Of a stretch of DNA of 64,000 bases, positions 24,798 to 34,920 are shown one piece after another. The first letter of the stretch is position 1, and each line of letters starts with the position of its first letter. The stretch comes from Manihot esculenta (lineage: Eukaryota > Streptophyta > Magnoliopsida > Malpighiales > Euphorbiaceae): contig NC_035172.2 in the NCBI RefSeq assembly GCF_001659605.2, positions 33,035,342 through 33,099,341 on the forward strand, in the 5' to 3' direction. A program made the translations under genes and the position numbers. Under the pieces are notes generated by a model. It was not told the DNA's origin and did not search any database. It saw only the letters and a list, made by a program, of their open reading frames with translations.

Positions 24798-26300
24798 TGT
24801 TTATCCATTGTTGCAGAGCTTGTGGTTAAATGATACTGGTGGTTGATCAAGTCAACACTCGAGCTCGATGCATCTGCGATTGATTTGACAGTAGAAAGGC
24901 TGTGAAGTCTAGAAGCAATTGGAGATATAACCAATAATCTCCAATAGGAACACAAACCATCTTAAACTGTTGAAATCTATTCACATTTGTATGAATTATT
25001 TATCTTCAGACAGCTAATTACAGCATTATCAGTTAATCCTTTCTTCTTACATCTCTACCAAGAGTCCTTGTACAGTCATACTAGTAGTTTACAGCCATAC
25101 ATCAAAGAGAAGGGATGGCTTCCTGCCATAATAATACAAAAAGTTCTCTCATTTTCATAATCCTGCAGTAATGGTCGTGTATCAGGAACATAACCCACAG
25201 TTTTAAATTTTCCAATTAATTTTCCCAACATTTCTAATATTTATCTCAATCCAACTCACTTATCTTGAGCCAATCCTTAATAACCAGGCTTCATTTTCCC
25301 TTTGAAGCATGAAGATTAAGCAAGAAAGCATGAGTACCCTCATCCCTGATGAAAGGTTATGCATTTTTCATAATCTTCTCCACCATCTGTACCTCTACTT
25401 AAATCCTATGTGCACTTAGCAGCTTCCTCTCCGAGACCATCCTTGCCTCTTTTTATAAACATGTCAGCTTCTTCTAGTCTCCCTCCTTAGCCTTTTTCCA
25501 CCAACCATGAATTGTATCACTTACTTCGGTTCAAAGTCCCGAATCTCTCTTTGGTTGGACTAGTTCAAACACTTCATGTCCACAACCTGTCTAGGCATAC
25601 ATCAGAGTTTGCAGGTAAACCTCCTAAATTTTATTCTCTCATGAAACCTATTAAGCAATTCATCATACAGTATATAAGCATGTGAGAGGGTAATTTAATC
25701 CACATATATGATGAGCTAGAAGCTGCAAATCCAACACAAAAACCATCAATGGCCATAAGGGTGATCTTATTTTTTTTGCATCAGGTAATGATCTTAATCC
25801 AACTCTGGAGTTTGTTTCTGCTGTAGAAGAATTTTTAGGTTCTTTGGTATGTTCAGAGATCAATTAATTCCTATAACTTAAACCCAACGAGACTCAAGGA
25901 AGGAGGGTGACAAAGGCTTTAATTTATTGTTAATTTAACAAAAAAAAATAAATTCCGTTCCTTTTTTATCAGCAGAGCAATATTACAATAAAACAATCTT
26001 CTTTATTGTTTTTTCTCGTAATTTATGTTGTGTCAATCACAATGCTATTGATTTTAATTAATTAATACACAATACGATTATTGGATTAAGACTTTATGAT
26101 AAAATATTTCAAGGGAAATGCTTAGAGAAACAGTTGACAAATTCACCTCATCTAAAGTCGGAGAAAATAACTTGATAGCACAGCTGAAGAATTCGAAGTA
26201 GACCAGACAATATCTAGCAGGATAGAAATCTGAACCAACAAGAAGAAACCGGCATTACAGAAACTTTTACACAAGATAATGTTTTTTTATACTATTAGGA
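24798..26300. other. Spacer upstream of the lectin genes
   Basis: No intact gene. It contains a possible PPR remnant on the minus strand (separate entry). The last 200 bp resemble the region just upstream of the second lectin gene (both have a ccggcatt...cagaaact block), so they are probably lectin promoter sequence. Confidence 0.5.
25130..25640 (-). pseudogene. Possible PLS-class PPR gene remnant
   Basis: The minus strand around 25240-25150 reads GKLIGKFKTVGYVPDTRPLL followed by QDYENE. This resembles the E/E+ region of PLS-class PPR proteins, where GYVPDT..VLHDVEEE is conserved. Neighbouring segments (EADMFIKRG, GLGEEAAK) are compatible but weak, and stops occur throughout. No DYW signature follows. 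If correct, this is a short decayed copy unrelated to the intact P-class PPR gene at 32200. Confidence 0.3.
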
Positions 26301-26315
26301 CAACCATCTAACTGC

Positions 26316-26404
26316 TATATAAAGCAATCCCAAGTCCCAAACCCTTCACCAAATTCACATCCACTTTCTCTTTCATTATTTTCTTGCATTTTCTTTCCAT
26401 CATT
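26316..26404 (+). promoter_or_regulatory. Lectin 1 TATA box and leader
   Basis: tatataaa at 26316-26323 sits 82 bp before the preferred start codon at 26405, leaving a leader of about 50-60 bases. An upstream in-frame ATG at 26384 lies in the leader. Confidence 0.55.
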
Positions 26405-27193
26405 ATGGCTTTCCCTATTCCCAGATCATGTCTTGTTAGAATCTTAATCCTTGTCTTCATCGTACTTGTCCCCCATGCAAGTTCAATTTCCTTCAACTTC
26501 AACAGCTTCTATCCAAACATAGGAGGGATTTTCATGGAAGGAGATGCATTCTCATCAAGTGAAACTCTGCAACTCACAAGGAATGCAAAGGACGATAATC
26601 TCACTTACAGTGTTGGCCGTGCTACGTACATTCTACCAGTTCATATTTGGGATGCCACCACCGGAAACCTCACAGACTTCACTTCCCACTTCTCTTTTGA
26701 AGTGAAATCAATTTTCCTAACAAATTATGGAGATGGTATATCATTTTTCATCACACCAGTCGGATCTCAGATCCCTGCTAATTCATCTGGTGGGTTACTT
26801 GGACTATTTAGTCCTAACACTACTGGCTCTGGATCCATAGAGAGTCAACTCGTTGCAGTTGAGTTTGATACATATCCAAACTCGTGGGATCCTGTCTATA
26901 CTCATATAGGCATTAATATTAACTCCATTAAATCTGTGGCGTTTACTGAGTCTGCAGATATCAGCTCAAATGGAACTGTGATAAATGCATGGGTGAGTTA
27001 TGACTCGAAAACCAAGAACTTGAGCGTCCTTGTGTATTCAGCAACGGGGCAAAGTTTTAGCTTGTCGTATGCTGTTGATCTGAGGGAAGTTTTGCCTGAA
27101 TGGGCTACAATAGGTTTCTCTGCTGCTACTGGTGCATCTATTGAACTACATAGCATTCTTTCTTGGGAATTTTATTCAAGCTTGGATAACTAG
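26405..27193 (+). CDS. Secreted legume-type lectin 1
   Basis: Intronless, 262 aa from the ATG at 26405. An in-frame ATG at 26384 would add MHFLSII; the later start is preferred because it gives a standard signal peptide (about residues 1-27, hydrophobic core LVRILILVFIVLV, ending HASS). The mature chain begins ISFNFNSF, as in legume L-type lectins. The metal- and sugar-binding landmarks are present: YGDGISFFI (the sugar-binding Asp region), VAVEFDTYPNSWDP (Mn/Ca ligands Glu, Asp, Asn, Asp), HIGININSI, then LPEWATIGFSAATG and a final SILSWEFYSSL. Several N-glycosylation sequons occur (NLT, NTT, NGT, NLS). There is no kinase domain, so this is a soluble lectin rather than a receptor kinase. Polyadenylation signal AATAAA at 27277-27282. 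Tandem partner of the gene at 28511. Confidence 0.93.
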   Translation: MAFPIPRSCLVRILILVFIVLVPHASSISFNFNSFYPNIGGIFMEGDAFSSSETLQLTRNAKDDNLTYSVGRATYILPVHIWDATTGNLTDFTSHFSFEVKSIFLTNYGDGISFFITPVGSQIPANSSGGLLGLFSPNTTGSGSIESQLVAVEFDTYPNSWDPVYTHIGININSIKSVAFTESADISSNGTVINAWVSYDSKTKNLSVLVYSATGQSFSLSYAVDLREVLPEWATIGFSAATGASIELHSILSWEFYSSLDN

Positions 27194-27660
27194 AGCTGAT
27201 AAGAAGGGCAAAGTATTTTCTTTTCGACATTATGCAATGGTTGTATTAAATAATTTTTTTTGTTTTCTTCTTTAATAATAAAGCATTTCATTAAATGTAC
27301 TCGCATTTGTCATAAACAACTCATTCATAAATAAAGCAGAAATTTAACCTTATGTATTTTGATTTAATTAGTCTCTCTTTATTGGCGCAAATGCTTCTAT
27401 CTTTTTCTTTTTTAAAAAAAAAAAAATTGATATATAACTAATAATTAATAATTAAGCCAAATAAGTTATTGGGTTGTATATTTAATTAATTTGCAAACCG
27501 TATATATAGCTTCAAACAATTTACACGGCTAAAATTGTTCTCCTCTTTTTTTTATTAATTTAATTTAGATTATATTGGTAAGAATTATTTTAAATTCAAG
27601 ACATATCTAGATTTGCACTAATTAATTGCATTTGTGTTTTGCATGTTCTATTTATCTTTT
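27194..27660. other. Lectin 1 3' region and AT-rich spacer
   Basis: Contains the AATAAA near 27277, an A-run near 27414-27425, and otherwise AT-rich non-coding DNA. Confidence 0.5.
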
Positions 27661-28090
27661 TAGAGAGATTTACTATTTAATTTTTGAATATTGTCATTAT
27701 TAATAGTTATTCTTTATATTTTTAAAAATTTATTAAAATATTCTTATTTTTTCTTTCCGTCAACGAAATATTCCTTCCGTGATCTTTTCCGTTAAAAATA
27801 GATAAAGAATGAGAGAGAAATTTTTTAAAATCTAATTTTACTCTCAAATAAAATCTCTTATTTAGTTCTTGGATAATGTTATTATTAACAAGTTAGTTCT
27901 TATATTTTCAAAAATCTATTAAAATATTTTTATATTTTTTCATATATATTAAAACGTAATTATTATTTTTTTCAGTCAATAAAATAGTCTCTCTCCTTCT
28001 CCTCCTCAAAAAAAGAAGATAAAAAATAAAGACATTTTAATATATTTTAATATATTTCTGATAATGTATGAATTGACTTGAAAATATACA
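27661..28090. mobile_element. Mutator-like element, single decayed arm (copy 2)
   Basis: It starts gagagatttactatttaatt and continues with the same word order as the arms at 6592 and 29654: cattattaat, tttttaaaaatttattaaaa, then ttccgtcaacgaaat and ccgttaaaaatagataaag. A second internal terminal-motif copy begins near 27850 (aaatctcttatttagttctt). The opposite inverted arm is missing or beyond recognition, so target duplications cannot be tested. It lies between the two lectin genes. Confidence 0.6.
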
Positions 28091-28423
28091 TTTTTCTTTT
28101 TCTTATATATATATATCATCTAATTAATTGAATTCTCATTGAACGATAGAAATATATTTTCTCTCAAATTTTAAAGTGATTCATATAGAGTTCAAAATTT
28201 AAACTCTGGTTAGGAAAAGTAAGACCAATGCCATCTATATCACTTCTTGCGGTCAACTAATATTTAATTAACTTAGAATTTGAGGGGAGAAAACCTAGAA
28301 TACTTCGGTGCAAACAAGACAGACTCGGTCAGCCAGCAGGAGGCCGGCATTTAGACTTCGGGAATTTCAGAAACTAGCTACAACCTCTACAAAGAAGAAT
28401 AGCTGGCACACGGATGCTTCACC

Positions 28424-28510
28424 TATTTAAGCCACTGCTCCATCCCAAGCCTTGTATATCCATTGCTCAATCCACCATAACCGAGCATTTGTTTTCCATA
28501 ATCATAATTA
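28424..28510 (+). promoter_or_regulatory. Lectin 2 TATA-like box and leader
   Basis: tatttaa at 28424-28430 lies about 80 bp before the start codon, the same spacing as in lectin 1. Upstream, 28300-28380 shares blocks with 26200-26265 (agac, ccggcatt, cagaaact), indicating that the promoter was duplicated with the gene. Confidence 0.5.
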
Positions 28511-29317
28511 ATGGCCGTGCAGCCTCAACAGACCCTTCTCTTCTTTCTCACTAAGATCTTCTTCCTTTGCTCCGTGTTCCTACTCCCCCGTGTAAACTCA
28601 GTTTCCTTCACCTTCAACGCTTTCAATCCAAACATGGGAGGCATATCCTTCCAAGGTGATGCATTCTCATCCAGTGGAGTTCTCCAACTTTCCAGGAACC
28701 AAATAGACAACAATCTCACTTACAGTGCTGGTCGTGCCTCTTACATTCGACCTGTCCACATCTGGGATGCCAATACAGGACAACTCACAGACTTCACCAC
28801 CCGTTTCTCTTTTATTGCCAAGGATGTTAGAGACTCAACCATTTATGGTGATGGGTTGACTTTTTTTCTTGCACCTGTCGACTCTGAGATCCCTCCCAAA
28901 GCAGTTGGGGGTTATCTTGCATTGTTTAGCCCTGAAAATGCTCTGAATGTCTCAAAAGCAAATCAAATTGTTGCAGTTGAGTTTGATTCTTACAGCAATG
29001 CATGGGATCCAGGCTATGATCATGTAGGGATCAATGTCAACTCCATTGTGTCTGTAGCTGAAGTTTCATGGAAAAGCAACATTTACAATGGAGAAGTAGT
29101 AAATGCATGGGTGAATTACGATTCTGTTAGCAAGAACATGAGTGTGTTTGTGTCTGATACCCAGAATCCGGTGTTCAGAGGAATTTATAGCTTCTCATAC
29201 AACGTTGATCTCAGAGATGTCTTGCCTGAATGGGCTCGAATAGGTTTCTCTGCGTCCACTGGTACTGCAGTGGAAACAAATAGCATTCTTTCTTGGGAAT
29301 TTTATTCAACCTTGTAA
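28511..29317 (+). CDS. Secreted legume-type lectin 2
   Basis: Intronless, 268 aa. The signal peptide is about residues 1-30 (hydrophobic stretch LLFFLTKIFFLCSVFLL ending RVNS), and the mature chain starts VSFTFNAF. The lectin landmarks are complete: YGDGLTFFLAP, IVAVEFDSYSNAWDPGYDHV with the metal-ligand Glu/Asp/Asn/Asp set, GINVNSI, LPEWARIGFSASTG, and the C-terminal SILSWEFYSTL. Sequons include NLT, NVS and NMS. The protein is clearly homologous to lectin 1 along its whole length, so the pair is a tandem duplication in the same orientation. AATAAA at 29431-29436 is a likely polyadenylation signal. It is expected to be extracellular or vacuolar; the sugar specificity cannot be deduced here. 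Confidence 0.93.
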   Translation: MAVQPQQTLLFFLTKIFFLCSVFLLPRVNSVSFTFNAFNPNMGGISFQGDAFSSSGVLQLSRNQIDNNLTYSAGRASYIRPVHIWDANTGQLTDFTTRFSFIAKDVRDSTIYGDGLTFFLAPVDSEIPPKAVGGYLALFSPENALNVSKANQIVAVEFDSYSNAWDPGYDHVGINVNSIVSVAEVSWKSNIYNGEVVNAWVNYDSVSKNMSVFVSDTQNPVFRGIYSFSYNVDLRDVLPEWARIGFSASTGTAVETNSILSWEFYSTL

Positions 29318-29653
29318 GGTAAAGAGTCACAGGTTGATTGATAGCCATGAGAATTATGAATTTCCTTTGTTCTTTTCATTCAATGTCAACTCTTTGCTCC
29401 TCTATCGTCACCTTATATTATGGCTGTTGCAATAAAAGATGAATACTTTCCTGAATGAACTCCAGTGTTGGTTTTGATTCTGGTTTAACTATCGAATACA
29501 GTTGACGGTCTGTAGATATTTAAATATTTAAATTAATTATTTAATAAAATTTAAAATAAAAAATGTTTATTTTATTTCACAATATTACTACAAAGCTTAA
29601 TTAGATTAATAAACGAGTTTAGATAAGAATTTTCCACAAAATGAATAATTATA

Positions 29654-30772
29654 AGGAGATTTACAATTTAGTCCCTGAGTATGTCATTATTAACAAGTCA
29701 GTCCCTGTATTTTTAAAAACCTATTAAAATGTCCTTATTTTTTCTCTCCGTCAACAAAATAGTCATTCCGTCTATTTTTGCCGTTAAAAATATAGTAAAA
29801 GACTAAATTATCCCCCATTATTTTCCTCCTCCTTCCTTTTCTTCTTCATCAATTCTTCCTCCTTCTGCTTCTTCTTCTACTTCTGCTTCTCCTTCTGCTT
29901 CTGCTTCTTCTTCTTCTTCTTCTCCTTCTTCTCCTCCTCCTTCTTCTTCTTCTTTTGCTTCTTTTCCTTCTTTCTCTTCTTCTTCTTCTCCTTCTTCTCC
30001 TTCTTCTTCTCCTTCTTCTTCTTCTTCTTCTTTTTTTTCTTCTTTTTCTTCTTTCTCTTCTTCTTCTTCTCCTTCTTCTCCTTCTTCTTCTTCTTCTTCT
30101 TCTTTTTCTTCTTTTTCTTCTTTCTCTTCTTCTTCTCCTTCTTCTTCTTCTTCTTCTTCTTCTTCTTCTTCTTCTTCTTTTTCTTCTTTTTCGGAGGAGG
30201 AGGAGGAGAAAAGAAAAGATAGGGACTATTTCGTTGACAAAAAGAAGCGATAAGGACATTTTAATAGATGTGAGAAAAGATAGGGACTATTTTGTTGACA
30301 AACAGAAATGATAAGTACATTTTAATAGATTTCTAAAAATATAGGGAGGGACGATTTCGTTGACGGAAAGAAACGATGAGGAAAGACTATTTCGTTGATG
30401 GAAAGAAACGATAAGGATGTTTTAATAAATATGAGAAAAGATATGGACTATTTTATTGACGAAAAAAATGATAAGAACGTTTTAATAGATATGGAAAAAG
30501 ATAAAAACGTTTTAATAGATTTTTGAAAATGTAAGGACTAACTTATTAATAATAACAATATCCAAGGACTAAATAAAGGATTTAATTTGAGGGTAAAATT
30601 GGATTTTAAAAATTTTCTCTCTCCTTATTTATCTAATTTTAACGGAAAAGATGATGAAAGGACTATTTCGTTGACGGAAAGAAAACATAAGGATGTTTTA
30701 ATAGGTTTCTAAAAATACATGGACTGACTTATTAATAATAGCAGTATCCAGGGACTAAATTATAAATCTCCC
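29654..30772. mobile_element. Mutator-like non-autonomous element, copy 3 (full length)
   Basis: The 1119-bp element is flanked by a perfect 9-bp direct repeat, ataattata, at 29645-29653 and 30773-30781. Terminal inverted repeats exceed 100 bp: the left begins aggagatttacaatttagtc and the reverse complement of the right begins gggagatttataatttagtc. Inside are a pyrimidine-only CTT/TTC tract (about 29821-30190), then a GGAGGAGG patch and imperfect 61-bp tandem units (agaaaagataggga...) at about 30212-30510. There is no transposase. The long poly-Arg and poly-Leu frames over the tract are composition artefacts. Confidence 0.8.
29821..30191. repeat. (CTT/TTC)n pyrimidine tract
   Basis: About 370 bp of almost only C and T on the plus strand, built from TTC, CTT and TCC triplets. 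Its mirror-symmetric stretches could form triplex DNA. It lies wholly within the Mutator-like element, and a related shorter tract sits at the same internal place in the copy at 6592. Confidence 0.95.
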
Positions 30773-30781
30773 ATAATTATA

Positions 30782-31942
30782 TTACTAAGCGCAAGATTAA
30801 AACTTGTGTAAACCACTCAATTGGTGAATATACCTTGACCTCTTTTGTAGACTTTTTAACATATGAATAAATTCTTTTTATTAAAATATTATTGTTTTGA
30901 AAGAAAATACTTTTTCCTTGTACTATTTAAACTTTAATATAAGATAATGTAATTAAATAAATTATTAGAGTAATTTTAATATTTTATATACCGTTTGCAA
31001 GTGATTCAAACTCTTTAATATGTACATTTAGATATTTTTAAATTTGGTTTGATTTTGAATGATTGTAATTATTTATTACACTTTACGACTGATTTTCGGT
31101 TTCCACATTTAGACATTTTTAAATTTGGTTTGATTTTTAATAATTATAATTTTTTGTTACACTCCACGACTGATATTTCTGTTATTAGATAAATTTATTG
31201 TTTTAATGTCACTTAACTGCTCATACTTTGGTTAAAAAATTTATTAGGTATGATCGTTTCTCTGTTTGGGATGATATCCCTTTTTGTTTGATAAAATTTT
31301 ATTAATACAAATAGTAGTTTTGTTTTCAAAAAATATAAAAAAATAGATGTATGAACTATATTTAAAGTGAGTATTTGATCGATTTAATTTAAAATTAAAT
31401 CAAATTGAATAAATTAAAATTTAAAATTTTAATATTTGTAAAAATCAAACTGAACACAAACTTATTTGAATTAAATCAATATGATTTGATTTGATTCAAT
31501 TTGATTTGATTAAATGGACTTTTTATTTTTTACGCCTTGTTTTTAGTATTCTAAAATTTAATTAAAATATTTCAATTTTAATTATAATTTAATCTCTTTA
31601 TTTATTAAAAATAATATGCTATTATCACTAATCAATTTGGTTTAATTTTTTTAATTTCATTTTAATTAAAATCAAATTTTAAAATAATTAAAATTTTTAA
31701 AATTAAAAATTGAATTAAAATAAATAAAAAACTAAATCAAAAATTTTCGACTGTCAAAAATCTGTTAGTTAGATATTAATGATTCAACCACCATAATCCA
31801 TATTCAAATAAAAAAAAACTTATGACTGTAAATCTAGATAAAACTCATAATATTATGTGCATACTCATTAGCAATCTCCTAGCAAAATTTAATAAAAAAA
31901 TTAAAAATAGGAAATTATTCTATAAAAAATTCCAATTGGGCT
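30782..31942. other. AT-rich spacer with fold-back repeat
   Basis: No gene recognised. About 31370-31760 is a fold-back repeat made of aaattaaatcaaattgaat and its complement ttgatttgattcaatttgat. A direct repeat of ttaaatttggtttgattt occurs near 31040 and 31120. Confidence 0.5.
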
Positions 31943-32203
31943 ATGTACAGTAGTAAAGCAGAGCAAGCCCATGGCCATGGCCCCAAACCCTTTTCAATCA
32001 GGAGACCCATTGGCCACAACGCTTCTTCTCTGCAGCCGCTGCCCCCCTTCTCCGCCCCTTACACTCTATTTTCCAGGTTTCTTTGCAGAGACCATAATCT
32101 CCCTCATTCCCCTCTTTTCTTAGCTCCCTCTGATCCGAAAGCTCACTTAAATGCACCCAAAAACCTGAGAACTCGGTGCCAACTCACTGATCTTCCAAGA
32201 TGA
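31943..32203 (+). other. Upstream reading frame overlapping the PPR start
   Basis: An 86-codon frame rich in Pro, Ser, Leu and His whose TGA (32201-32203) overlaps the ATG of the PPR gene in ATGA. It matches no family I know. It may be a 5' UTR open frame, part of a longer transit sequence in another frame, or chance; composition resembles translated 5' UTR of plant PPR genes. Confidence 0.3.
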
Positions 32204-34920
32204 GAAAATCAAATGTCATTATTCACCCAGGTGAGTCCTCGATCCTCCTCCACCTTCACCTCATCAGAAGACCCATTTCCTCCTCCTCAATCGCCCCTCT
32301 TCCGGTTGACCCTGACCCACCTGATCTTTCCTCCCAGCTCCTTTCTGTTCTCTCCCACCCAAGTTGGCAAAAACACCCCTCTCTTCGTAATCTGGTTCCA
32401 AGCATTTCGCCATCCCATGTATCCTCTCTCTTCAGCAATAACCCAAATCTCGATCCCCAAATCGCCCTCAAGTTTTTCCAATTTATAGCTCGAAAACCTG
32501 GGTTCAAACATAGCGTCCAATCTTATTCTCTGCTTTTAAACATTTTAATTAGCAATAAGTTTTTTGGTGTTTCTGAGAAAATCCGAACTTCCATGATCAA
32601 GAGTTGCATTTCTATTGATGATATTAGGTTCACACTAGATTTCCTAAGGGAAATGAATAGAGATAATAATGAACATAAGTTTAAGCTCACTCTTAGGACC
32701 TACAATGAGCTACTAATGATGTTATCAAGGTTTCTAATGATTGATGAAATGAAGCGTGTTTATGCAGAGATGCTCAGTGACATGATTGCCCCAAATATAT
32801 ATACGCTAAATACCATGGTTAATGCTTATTGTAAGATGGGTAATGTAGTTGAGGCTTCTTTGTATGTGAGTAAGATTTTGCAGGCGGGTTTAAGGCCTGA
32901 TACATTTACTTATACTTCTTTGATATTGGGGCATTGCCGGAATAAAGATGTAAATAGTGCATGTAATGTTTTTAAGATGATGCCGAAAAAGGGTTGTCGA
33001 AGAAATGAGGTTTCATATACAATCCTTATACATGGGCTTGGTGAGGCTAGAAGGGTTGACGAAGCTATTAGTTTGTTTAAGAAGATGAAGGAGGATTATT
33101 GTTATCCAACTATACGTACATATACAGTGATTATAAATGCATTGTTTGAAAATGATAGGAAATTGGAAGCTGTAAATTTGTTTAATGAGATGAGGAACAA
33201 TGGTTGTGAGCCAAATGTTCATACTTACACTGTGATGATTGATTATATGTCTAAGGAAAGAAAATTTGATGAGAGTAGAAGAATGCTAAATGAGATGATG
33301 GAGAAAGGATTGGTTCCAAGTGTGGCTACCTACAATGCTTTGATTGATGGGTATTGCAAGGAAGGGATGATGGAGTCTGCACAGGAAATTTTGGATTTGA
33401 TGCACTCAAATAACTGTAGCCCAAATGAACGTACATACAATGAACTGATATGTGGTTTTTGCAAAAGGAAAAATGTGCACAAGGCAATGTCATTGCTTAG
33501 TAAAATGCTTGAGCATAGGCTGATGCCAAACCTGGTCACATATAATTCATTAATCCATGGGCAGTGTACAGTCGGTCATTTAGATATTGCTTATAGGTTG
33601 CTTGAATTGATGAAGGAAAATGGTCTGAATCCTGACCAGTGGACTTACAGTGTTTTTATAGACTATCTTTGTAAAAATAAGAGAATAGAAGAAGCTCATG
33701 TTTTGTTCAATTCTCTCAAGGACAAAGGCATAAAGGCAAATGAAGTGATTTACTCTACTTTAATTGATGGGTACTGCAAGGCTGGGAGGACAGATGATGC
33801 TGATTCTTTGCTGGAAAGAATGCTTATTGAGGGCTGTTTGCCCAACTCATCCACTTACAATGCCCTTATAGATGGTTTTTGCAAAGAGAGGAAAGTGGAA
33901 AAAGCATTGTCATTGTTGGAAAAAATGGTACAGGAGGGTGTGAAGGCCACAGTTTCTACTTATACAATTCTTATAGTAGCAATGTTGAAAGGGGGCAATA
34001 TTGATCATGCTCATATGCTTTTTGCTCAAATGGTTTCCTCAGGTAACCAGCCTGATGTGTACGTCTATACTGCATTTATTCATTCATATTGTGGCACAGG
34101 GAATTTAAAAGAGGCAGAGGATATGGTTTCTATGATGATTGAAAGTGGTGTTATGCCTGATGCACTGACTTACACATTGTTGGTTGATGCATATGGACGT
34201 CTAGGATTATTATATCAAGCCTTTGATGTTCTTAAGTGCATGTTTGATACTGGTTGTGATCCCTCTCATCATACATATTCTTTTCTAATCAAGCATCTTT
34301 CAAAGGAAAAGCTAATAGAGGAGAACAAAAGTGCTGTTCTTGATTTGGTTCCAAATATCTCCTTCATTGATGTTGCTGATGTGTGGAAGACAATGGAATT
34401 TGAAACTGCTCTGCTGCTTTTTGAGAAAATGCTGGAACATGGCTGTTCACCTAATGTTAACACTTACGGAAAGCTCATTATAGGACTTTGCAAAGTGGGG
34501 CGCATGGCAGTGGCTCAGAGGTTATTTGATCACATGAATGAACAAGGAATTTGTCCCAGTGAAGATATTTATAATTCTCTTCTCAAAAGTTGCTGTGAGC
34601 TTGGAATGTATGATGATGCAGTGAGACTGGCAGATGCTACAATGGAGCGTGGTCATTTACCACTTCTAGAGTCTTTGGGTTCACTTATCTGCAGGCTATA
34701 TGATGAAGGAAACAAAAAGAAGGCTAAACAAGTTTTCTGTAATTTGCTTCATTGTGGGTATAATGATGATGAAGTAGCTTGGAAAATCCTCATCGATGGC
34801 TTACTTAAGAGTGGCCTTGCTGATGAATGCTCTGAATTGCTGGGCATTATGGAGGCAAGAGGTTGCCAGATTCATTCACAAACGTATAAAATGTTAATTG
34901 AAGGACTTGATGGGACATAA
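32200..34920 (+). CDS. P-class pentatricopeptide repeat (PPR) protein
   Basis: Intronless, 906 aa. The N-terminal 50 residues are Ser/Leu/His/Arg-rich with few acids, fitting an organelle transit peptide (mitochondrion or plastid not resolved). From residue 165 there are 15 back-to-back 35-aa PPR motifs, a 16th with an insertion of about 28 aa (690-752), and four more to 892, with a half motif at the C terminus. Typical repeats read TYNALIDGYCKEGMMESAQE. There is no E, E+ or DYW extension, so it is a pure P-class protein; such proteins bind one RNA in the organelle and act in stabilisation, splicing or translation. It resembles the Arabidopsis At5g65560-type group from memory. Residues 5 and 35 of the repeats allow an RNA prediction (see findings). 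The start at 32200 is the first in-frame Met; no frameshift or stop is seen. Confidence 0.95.
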   Translation: MRKSNVIIHPGESSILLHLHLIRRPISSSSIAPLPVDPDPPDLSSQLLSVLSHPSWQKHPSLRNLVPSISPSHVSSLFSNNPNLDPQIALKFFQFIARKPGFKHSVQSYSLLLNILISNKFFGVSEKIRTSMIKSCISIDDIRFTLDFLREMNRDNNEHKFKLTLRTYNELLMMLSRFLMIDEMKRVYAEMLSDMIAPNIYTLNTMVNAYCKMGNVVEASLYVSKILQAGLRPDTFTYTSLILGHCRNKDVNSACNVFKMMPKKGCRRNEVSYTILIHGLGEARRVDEAISLFKKMKEDYCYPTIRTYTVIINALFENDRKLEAVNLFNEMRNNGCEPNVHTYTVMIDYMSKERKFDESRRMLNEMMEKGLVPSVATYNALIDGYCKEGMMESAQEILDLMHSNNCSPNERTYNELICGFCKRKNVHKAMSLLSKMLEHRLMPNLVTYNSLIHGQCTVGHLDIAYRLLELMKENGLNPDQWTYSVFIDYLCKNKRIEEAHVLFNSLKDKGIKANEVIYSTLIDGYCKAGRTDDADSLLERMLIEGCLPNSSTYNALIDGFCKERKVEKALSLLEKMVQEGVKATVSTYTILIVAMLKGGNIDHAHMLFAQMVSSGNQPDVYVYTAFIHSYCGTGNLKEAEDMVSMMIESGVMPDALTYTLLVDAYGRLGLLYQAFDVLKCMFDTGCDPSHHTYSFLIKHLSKEKLIEENKSAVLDLVPNISFIDVADVWKTMEFETALLLFEKMLEHGCSPNVNTYGKLIIGLCKVGRMAVAQRLFDHMNEQGICPSEDIYNSLLKSCCELGMYDDAVRLADATMERGHLPLLESLGSLICRLYDEGNKKKAKQVFCNLLHCGYNDDEVAWKILIDGLLKSGLADECSELLGIMEARGCQIHSQTYKMLIEGLDGT

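Noticed and set aside
29849..30311. Long poly-Arg and poly-Leu reading frames on both strands
   Set aside because: They are translations of the CTT/TTC tract inside a transposable element; composition alone keeps the frames open.
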